From positions 1 through 56,931 of the forward strand of contig QZKG01000028.1 of NCBI GenBank assembly GCA_003599855.1: a stretch of DNA of 56,931 nt. The letters are read 5' to 3'. The DNA is from Gaiellales bacterium (lineage in GTDB: Bacteria > Actinomycetota > Thermoleophilia > BMS3ABIN01). Each line of letters begins with the position of its first letter. The stretch's first letter is position 1. Below, piece after piece: positions 52,099-56,931 of this stretch. Under the pieces are notes generated by a model, which worked only from the letters and a program-made list of their open reading frames with translations, was not told the DNA's origin and made no database searches. The position numbers were made by a program, and so were the translations under genes.

Positions 52099-52374
52099 AG
52101 ACAGAAAGGGCGGCCTGCCGGACAGGCGGCCGCTGAGAATACAGTGACTTCAAGGGGCGCGGCGGTCTTTGACCGCCGCGCCCCTTCGAATTCCCGGCTG
52201 CCCCCGAAACGGCATCCCTGGCAGGCTTCAGCCTTCCCCAGCGCCCGCAATAGCTGCCGGGCTGCGAAGCGGAGGATCCGTCGAACTCCTTTTTGACTTG
52301 AGGATCCCAGGGTAATTTCCGAAGCACCGGAGGAATCCAGATGGCAGGTCAAGAAATATAGGGGGAACTGGCAG
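52099..52374. other. Spacer after the respiratory operon
   Basis: About 275 bases. It holds GCGGCCTG/CAGGC-GCCGC (about 52110-52133) and the long perfect hairpin at 52152. I see no gene. Confidence 0.4.
52152..52186. other. Perfect 16-base-pair hairpin
   Basis: AAGGGGCGCGGCGGTC, loop TTT, then the exact complement GACCGCCGCGCCCCTT. No T-tract follows, so it is not a classical terminator; it may stabilise the 3' end of the operon mRNA or act as a T-less terminator. Confidence 0.85.
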
Positions 52375-52536
52375 ATGTTTGACTTTGAAAAAACCTACGC
52401 GGAGCTGGTGGCGGCTGAAGGCGGCGCGGTGGAGCTGAGGCCCCTGCTGGGGGAGCTGTATGCATCCCTGGTGGAACAGCCGCCGGACTTCGCCCGCATA
52501 AAGGCTGAGCGCGCCCGCGGCCTCCACGCCGCCTGA
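52375..52536 (+). CDS. 53-residue protein, unknown
   Basis: The protein begins MFDFEKTYAELVAAEGGAV and is helical with alternating acidic and hydrophobic residues, then a basic end (RIKAERARGLHAA). AGGGGGA nine bases upstream and a three-base gap to the next gene support real translation and coupling. The family is not recognised. Confidence 0.6.
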   Translation: MFDFEKTYAELVAAEGGAVELRPLLGELYASLVEQPPDFARIKAERARGLHAA

Positions 52537-52539
52537 TCC

Positions 52540-53232
52540 ATGGCCGGCGCATCGGGCTTCAAGGGCGACCAGAAGCTGCCGCTCAGGTCGCCGCTGGCGA
52601 AGGCTGAGCGGCGGCTGATCGACCGCCTCATCCCCAAATTCCCCCGCTGGCTGCAGGGCTACCACCTGACGCTGATGACCGTCCTCTGGTCGGCCGGTGT
52701 CATCCTCGCCGGCTACCTTGCCCGGGAGCGCCTGGGGTGGCTCTGGCTGGCCTCGGCGATGCTCTTCCTGCAGTGGTTCAGCGACTCCTTCGACGGGTCG
52801 CTGGGCAAGCACCGCGACACCGGCATCCCCAAGTGGGGCTACTACATGGACCACCTGCTCGACTACGGCTTCATGGCGTCCATCATCGTCGGTTATGCCG
52901 TCCTCTTCGACGGGCGCGAACGCTTCACTTTCTTCATCCTGGTGCCGATCATCGGCGGCTTTATCGTCAACTCGTACCTGTCCTTCGCCGCCACCAGCGA
53001 GTTCAAGATCACCTTCATGGGCCTGGGGCCCACCGAGGTGCGCCTGATGCTCATCATCCTCAACACGGCGATCATCATCTTCGGCACCGGCTTCGTGGAG
53101 GCGGCACTGCCCTACGTACCCTACGTCGCCGGCTCCGCCCTCATCCTCGTGGTCTACCGCACCCAGCGCTACATCTGGGCCGTCGACATGGAGGACAAGC
53201 GTAAAAGGGTGGAAAACCGCCCCCCCGCTTGA
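52540..53232 (+). CDS. CDP-alcohol phosphatidyltransferase family protein
   Basis: The 230-residue membrane enzyme has the family motif D-x2-D-G ... G-x3-D-x3-D as DSFDGSLGKHRDTGIPKWGYYMDHLLD (about 82-108). The usual Ala-Arg after DG-x2 is Gly-Lys here. Such enzymes move a phosphatidyl or diacylglycerol-phospho group from CDP-alcohol to an acceptor to make phospholipids; the acceptor is not clear. Six helices are predicted. The start is three bases after the 53-residue gene. Confidence 0.9.
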   Translation: MAGASGFKGDQKLPLRSPLAKAERRLIDRLIPKFPRWLQGYHLTLMTVLWSAGVILAGYLARERLGWLWLASAMLFLQWFSDSFDGSLGKHRDTGIPKWGYYMDHLLDYGFMASIIVGYAVLFDGRERFTFFILVPIIGGFIVNSYLSFAATSEFKITFMGLGPTEVRLMLIILNTAIIIFGTGFVEAALPYVPYVAGSALILVVYRTQRYIWAVDMEDKRKRVENRPPA

Positions 53233-53257
53233 GTTAACCGTCCGGGGTATCTAATAT
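53229..53257 (+). promoter_or_regulatory. SRP RNA promoter
   Basis: TTGAGT (53229-53234) and TAATAT (53252-53257) are 17 bases apart, placing the start at about 53264, the predicted 5' end of the RNA. Confidence 0.75.
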
Positions 53258-53263
53258 ACTATT

Positions 53264-53534
53264 GACCGTGCTAGGCGGGGAGTTAGCGGTGCCCTCTACC
53301 CGCAATCCGCTATAGCGGGGCATCAATTCCCACCTTCGGGGCAGATCCGTATGGACAGCTGGCCTTGCAGGCGGTGTTGAAGGCCAGGTCCTGCGCAATG
53401 GAACGTCGTGAACCCCGTCAGGTCCGGAAGGAAGCAGCGGTAAGCGATCTCTTCCATGTGCCGCAGGGAAGCCTGACTGGAGCCGGCTGCCTGGTGCACG
53501 CATGCGGGCCGGTTTCAACGGTGGGTGCACGGTC
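53264..53534 (+). ncRNA. ffs: Signal recognition particle RNA, large type
   Basis: The 4.5S-like core is unmistakable: GTCAGGTCCGGAAGGAAGCAGCGG around 53420-53442. The 5' end (GCTAGGCGGGGAGTTAGCGGTGCCC) matches the Alu domain of large actinobacterial and Firmicute SRP RNAs. The ends GACCGTGC (53264-53271) and GCACGGTC (53527-53534) pair, followed by ATTTTTT as terminator. At about 271 bases it is the long form. It lies just before dnaX, a common arrangement. Confidence 0.95.
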
Positions 53535-53622
53535 ATTTTTTCAGCCGGCTGCCGGATATTCAGGGCGACGCCCGCCGGGGCCGGGGACCGGGGGAACGGG
53601 ACCACCCGACGGGACTAAATAT

Positions 53623-55272
53623 ATGGCGCACACCACCCTCTACCGCAAATACCGGCCCGCGAGCTTCGCCGAGGTCGTGGGGCAGGAGCACGTCACCCGG
53701 ACGCTGATGAACGCCATCGAGGCGGGCAAGGTGAGCCACGCCTACATGTTCGCCGGCTCGCGCGGCACCGGCAAGACCTCCACCGCCAAGCTGCTGGCCA
53801 AGGCGCTCAACTGCGTCGAGGGCCCCACCGCGACCCCCTGCGGCAAGTGCGACAGCTGCGTGGCCATCGGCGCCGGCACCTCCCTGGACGTCATCGAGAT
53901 GGACGCAGCCAGCAACCGCGGCATCGACGACATCCGTGAGATCCGTGAGCGGGTCGCCTACACGCCGGTGGAGGGCAGGTCCCGTGTCTACATCCTGGAC
54001 GAAGCCCACATGCTCACCAAGGAAGCCTCCAACGCCTTCCTCAAGGTGCTGGAGGAGCCGCCGGGGCATGTCATCTTCGTCCTCTGCACCACCGAGGCCC
54101 ACAGGGTATTGCCCACGATCCAGTCCCGCTGCCAGAAGTTCGAGTTCCGCCGCCCGGATTCGGGCATGGTGCTCGACGTGCTCAGGCGCGTGGCGGCCGC
54201 CGAGGAGATTGAGATCGAGGACGCCGGGCTGGCGGCCATCGCCCGCGGCTCCGCCGGCGCCTTCCGCGACGCCATCGGCATCCTCGACCAGCTGGCGACC
54301 TTCTGCGACAAGCGCATCGCCCTGGATGACGTGCTCTCGATGCTGGGCACGGTGGAGTCGGAGCTGCTCTTCGAGGCCGTGGACATCGTCGCCGAGGAGG
54401 ATTCCCGCGGCGCCCTGCTGTTCCTCGACCGCCTGGCCGGCCAGGGGCGCGACTTCAACCAGTTCACCCTCGACCTCATCGGCCACCTGCGCAACATCTT
54501 CCTCGTCCAGCAGCTGGAGGACGAGTCGGAGGGGATCCTGGATGTGCCCCGGGAGGACATGTCGCGCCTCAAGGCCCAGGCGCGCCTGCTGGCGCCGCGC
54601 CAGGTGACCCGTTTCATCGAACTGCTCATGAAGGCGGCCTCCGGGATGAAGGGGGGCGGCGAGCCGCGTCTGCAGCTCGAACTGGCCTTCGTCATGATGA
54701 CGCGGCCCCAGGTCGACGCCTCGGCAAAATCCCTGCTCTACCGCGTGGAACAGCTTGAGGAGGGCCGCCTGGTGCCGGCGCCGAAGCGGATGAACGGCTC
54801 CCGGCAGGCCGCCGCGCCCTCCGGGGAGCAGCAGGAAGCGCCCGCCGCCGGCAGCGAGGGGGGCGCGGCGGACTCCGCCGGCGGGCAGGAAGCAGACGCG
54901 CCCGCGCAGCAGCTCGAGGTCTCCCTCGACAAGATCACCCGGGCCTGGAGCATCGTGCTCACCCAGGTGAAGAAGAGAAAGATTCCGCTATACTCGCTGC
55001 TGCAGGATTCGCGCCCGCTGACCCTGGAAAGCGGCGTCCTGACCATCGGCTTCCCGCCGGAATCGGATTTCAACCGCAACCAGGTGGACAAGCCCGAGCA
55101 CCGGCGGATCATCGCTGAAGTGCTTAAGGAGATGACGGGGGCGGATCTCCAGATCACGTGCGCCATCAAGGAGGGCATGGCGCGCAGGGACGAGCCGCGC
55201 AAAAAGGCGCCGCCCCAGGAGGACAGCATCACCATGATCATCAAGGAGCTGGGCGCCGAGGAGATCACTTAA
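53623..55272 (+). CDS. dnaX: DNA polymerase III subunit gamma/tau
   Basis: DnaX is the clamp-loader ATPase of replication. The 549-residue protein has HTTLYRKYRPASFAEVVGQEHV, Walker A GSRGTGKTS (about 44-52), a zinc site with CGKCDSC (about 74-80), DEAHML and the sensor motif SRCQKFEFR. The linker (about 385-425) is rich in Pro, Glu and Ala, and domain V (about 425-549) binds DNA polymerase. No slippery heptamer for the short gamma form was found. An in-frame upstream extension overlaps the SRP RNA and is not coding. Confidence 0.96.
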   Translation: MAHTTLYRKYRPASFAEVVGQEHVTRTLMNAIEAGKVSHAYMFAGSRGTGKTSTAKLLAKALNCVEGPTATPCGKCDSCVAIGAGTSLDVIEMDAASNRGIDDIREIRERVAYTPVEGRSRVYILDEAHMLTKEASNAFLKVLEEPPGHVIFVLCTTEAHRVLPTIQSRCQKFEFRRPDSGMVLDVLRRVAAAEEIEIEDAGLAAIARGSAGAFRDAIGILDQLATFCDKRIALDDVLSMLGTVESELLFEAVDIVAEEDSRGALLFLDRLAGQGRDFNQFTLDLIGHLRNIFLVQQLEDESEGILDVPREDMSRLKAQARLLAPRQVTRFIELLMKAASGMKGGGEPRLQLELAFVMMTRPQVDASAKSLLYRVEQLEEGRLVPAPKRMNGSRQAAAPSGEQQEAPAAGSEGGAADSAGGQEADAPAQQLEVSLDKITRAWSIVLTQVKKRKIPLYSLLQDSRPLTLESGVLTIGFPPESDFNRNQVDKPEHRRIIAEVLKEMTGADLQITCAIKEGMARRDEPRKKAPPQEDSITMIIKELGAEEIT

Positions 55273-55285
55273 TAGGAAAGGAACC

Positions 55286-55606
55286 ATGATGCAGAACATG
55301 AACATGGGCAAGATGATGAAGCAGGTCCAGCAGATGCAGAAGCAGATGGAGAAGGCCCAGGAGGAGCTGGCCAACGAGGAGGTCGAAGCCAGCGCCGGCG
55401 GCGGCATGGTCACCGTCAAGGTGAGCGGCGACCTCAGCATCAAGAGCATCAAGCTCGACCCGGAGGCCATCGACCCGGAGGACCCGGAGATGCTCGAGGA
55501 CATGATCCTCGCCGCCGTCAACGAGGCCATGCGCGCCGCCCAGGAGCTGGCGTCGAAGAAGATGAGCGGGCTCACCGGCGGCCTCAACATCCCGGGGCTG
55601 ATGTAA
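55286..55606 (+). CDS. YbaB/EbfC nucleoid-associated protein
   Basis: The 106-residue protein matches YbaB/EbfC: an N-terminal coiled coil (MNMGKMMKQVQQMQKQMEKAQEELANEEVEAS), GGGMVTVKVSGDLSIKSIKLDPE, and a C-terminal helix ending in GLNIPGLM. It binds DNA as a dimer. The gene order dnaX-ybaB-recR is widely conserved. AGGAAAGGAACC precedes the ATG. Confidence 0.96.
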   Translation: MMQNMNMGKMMKQVQQMQKQMEKAQEELANEEVEASAGGGMVTVKVSGDLSIKSIKLDPEAIDPEDPEMLEDMILAAVNEAMRAAQELASKKMSGLTGGLNIPGLM

Positions 55607-55645
55607 AAACGGCAGCCGCAGAGCGCCACGTCTCCGCGCCGCGTC

Positions 55646-55680
55646 TTGTCATCTTAAAGCGAAGCGAAGGACCCGCTTTT
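55646..55680. repeat. Half copy of the dispersed palindromic repeat
   Basis: TTGTCAT...AGCGAAGCGAAG and CCGCTTTT align with one arm of the element at 32397-32519 (TTGTCAT...GCGAAGCGAAG and CTGCTTTT). It ends two bases before the recR ATG. Confidence 0.6.
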
Positions 55681-55682
55681 CC

Positions 55683-56273
55683 ATGCTTCCCGCACCCGTT
55701 GAACAACTGATAACCGAACTTTCGAAGCTGCCGGGCATCGGCCGGCGCTCGGCCCAGCGCATCGCGTTCCACCTCCTGCGGCGCCCGCGGGAAGAGACGC
55801 AGCAGCTGGCGCAGGCCATCGTGGACGTCAAGGAGAGGATCCGCTTCTGCGAGCGCTGTTTCAACTACTCCGAGGAAGAGCTCTGCAGCTTCTGCCGCGA
55901 CGCCCGCCGCGACCAGTCGCTCATCTGCGTGGTCGAGGAGCCCAACGACATCATCCCCATCGAGAAGGGCGGCGACTACCGCGGCCTCTACCACGTCCTC
56001 GGCGGCGCGCTCTCGCCCCTGGACGGCGTCGACCCCGAGCACCTGCGCATCCGGGAGCTGCTGGCGCGGGTCGGGGAGGGCGGCGTCGAGGAGGTCATCA
56101 TCGCCACCAACCCCAACACCTCCGGCGAGTCCACCGCCCTCTACATCGCCGACCTGCTGCGCGAGAAGGTCAAGGTCACCCGCCTGGCCAGCGGCCTGCC
56201 CGTGGGGGCCGACCTCGAGTACGCCGACGAGGCCACCGTCAGCCGCGCCCTCTCGGGCCGGCGTGAGCTCTGA
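55683..56273 (+). CDS. recR: Recombination protein RecR
   Basis: RecR acts with RecF and RecO in recombinational repair. The 196-residue protein has the helix-hairpin-helix (LPGIGRRSAQRIAFHLL, about 16-32), the zinc finger CERCFNYSEEELCSFC (about 58-73) and the Toprim domain (ICVVEEPNDIIPIEK, YHVLGGALSPLDG, EVIIATNPNTSGESTALYI). It ends dnaX-ybaB-recR. No ribosome binding site is evident because a repeat fragment fills the upstream region. Confidence 0.96.
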   Translation: MLPAPVEQLITELSKLPGIGRRSAQRIAFHLLRRPREETQQLAQAIVDVKERIRFCERCFNYSEEELCSFCRDARRDQSLICVVEEPNDIIPIEKGGDYRGLYHVLGGALSPLDGVDPEHLRIRELLARVGEGGVEEVIIATNPNTSGESTALYIADLLREKVKVTRLASGLPVGADLEYADEATVSRALSGRREL

Positions 56274-56931
56274 TCAGGAGGCCTTCAGGTAGAACACCCC
56301 GTTGCCCGCCTGCTGCCTTTCGAGCTTCCCCTCTTCCACCAGCGCGTCCAGTTTTTCCCGCGCATCACCGAAGGCGATCATGAACAGTTCGCCTACCTCG
56401 CGGACAGCGACCTTGCCGTACTTCCCGACGAAAGCGAGGATGTTCTCCTTGGTTGGGTTGAGTTCACGCGCCACCAGTTCGTCTCCCACCAGCCGATGGA
56501 ACTGCTCGATCATCGCGATGGAGCTCATGTAGAAGTCGAAGCGCAGCGTCTCACCGTCGCTTACGCGCCTGATGGCGAAGGAGGGGAAGCCGGAGACCTC
56601 CTCATCGCGGCAGATGGCCAGGTCCTTGCGGAACTCCTTCTCGGCCCTGCCGCTCTCGATGTCCGCCAGGAAGCGCTCCCGGTCGAAGCCCACCTCCTCT
56701 GCCAGCTCCGCCTGCACCTCGACCTTGTGGATGAAGCGATGCTCGGCGGCGGCTGCTTCGCGCAGCCTGCGCAGATATTTCTTGGCCAGCTCCGGGTCCT
56801 GCAGCTCGGCCGCCTTGAAGGCGATGCAGGCCGGATAAGTAGACTTGAACTCCCGGCCCATGTCGGTGAAGATGCTGGCGTCCACCAGCATCCTGTGCCG
56901 GCGGGAGGCTTCCTCCCAGTGCGCCGCCACC
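56274..56931 (-). CDS. DsbA-family thioredoxin-like protein (5' part outside the window)
   Basis: At least 218 residues, cut at the right edge. The helical insert (STYPACIAFKAAELQDPELAKKYLRRLREAAAAEHRFIHK) and the cis-Pro loop EVSGFPSFAIRR are those of the DsbA/FrnE-like family; the CxxC active site would lie upstream, outside the window. The last about 70 residues (LNPTKENILAFVGKYGKVAVREVGELFMIAFGDAREKLDALVEEGKLERQ) look like a winged-helix module, an unusual addition. It converges on recR. Confidence 0.85.
   Translation of the reverse strand, partial: VAAHWEEASRRHRMLVDASIFTDMGREFKSTYPACIAFKAAELQDPELAKKYLRRLREAAAAEHRFIHKVEVQAELAEEVGFDRERFLADIESGRAEKEFRKDLAICRDEEVSGFPSFAIRRVSDGETLRFDFYMSSIAMIEQFHRLVGDELVARELNPTKENILAFVGKYGKVAVREVGELFMIAFGDAREKLDALVEEGKLERQQAGNGVFYLKAS

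Noticed and set aside
55195..55215. dnaX frameshift site for a short gamma subunit
   Set aside because: Only five As (CGC AAA AAG) occur, not the A-AAA-AAG heptamer, and they lie close to the end of the gene.
1..56931. CRISPR arrays, insertion sequences, rRNA or ordinary tRNA genes
   Set aside because: No repeat-spacer pattern, transposase motifs, rRNA stretches or tRNA cloverleafs were found apart from the tRNA-like part of tmRNA.

Overview
The window is a GC-rich, gene-dense chromosomal segment, most likely from an uncultivated anaerobic lineage of Actinobacteriota. This is inferred from: the prfB, ftsE-ftsX and smpB-ssrA genes sharing one segment; SmpB and an ArsR regulator whose start codons lie only a few bases after a -10 box (leaderless style); an SRP RNA with an actinobacterial-type 5' end and Alu domain; and an anaerobic respiratory gene set. 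The exact class cannot be fixed from the sequence alone.

Layout. 1-10 kb: an exported lipoprotein, a GlsB-type membrane protein, a secreted protein, prfB with its programmed +1 frameshift, an HD hydrolase, hisG, a beta-propeller-like protein and a hybrid histidine kinase with a recent in-frame PAS duplication. 10-19.5 kb: a metallophosphatase, a split transketolase, ftsE-ftsX, and a 1,050-residue secreted protein with propeller, Vps62-like and fibronectin III regions. 19.6-24.5 kb: sulfur handling, with a two-domain rhodanese lipoprotein, DsrE/F/H-like proteins (one of only 57 residues), TusA and a YeeE/YedE transporter behind a ~350-nt leader. 24.5-29.9 kb: CtpA protease, RNase R-like exonuclease, alcohol dehydrogenase, smpB and tmRNA. 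29.9-36.7 kb: an MFS transporter with ChrB, then DsrE-like, methyltransferase, MMPL/RND exporter and ArsR genes, with a dispersed palindromic repeat. 36.9-43 kb: uppP, an M24 peptidase-like protein, an octaheme HAO-family cytochrome, PsiE, zinc ribbon, YlbF and ferredoxin genes.

43-44.7 kb holds the most novel candidate: a radical SAM/SPASM protein with a PqqD-like N-terminus, a small Cys-rich partner, and downstream a 20-residue Ser/Cys peptide with a strong ribosome binding site, a possible promoter of its own and a terminator. This looks like an undescribed RiPP system. 44.8-52.1 kb is an anaerobic respiratory locus: a dodecaheme NapC-like cytochrome translationally coupled to a 23-codon leader ORF, a 46-residue membrane peptide, a structured leader RNA, then a four-cluster ferredoxin, NrfD, a Tat-exported molybdopterin oxidoreductase, a TorD chaperone and a heptaheme cytochrome. 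With the sulfur relay genes this suggests reduction of a sulfur (or other oxyanion) acceptor from the quinone pool.

52.3-56.9 kb: a small ORF, a CDP-alcohol phosphatidyltransferase, SRP RNA, the dnaX-ybaB-recR cluster and the 3' part of a DsbA-family gene that runs off the right edge.
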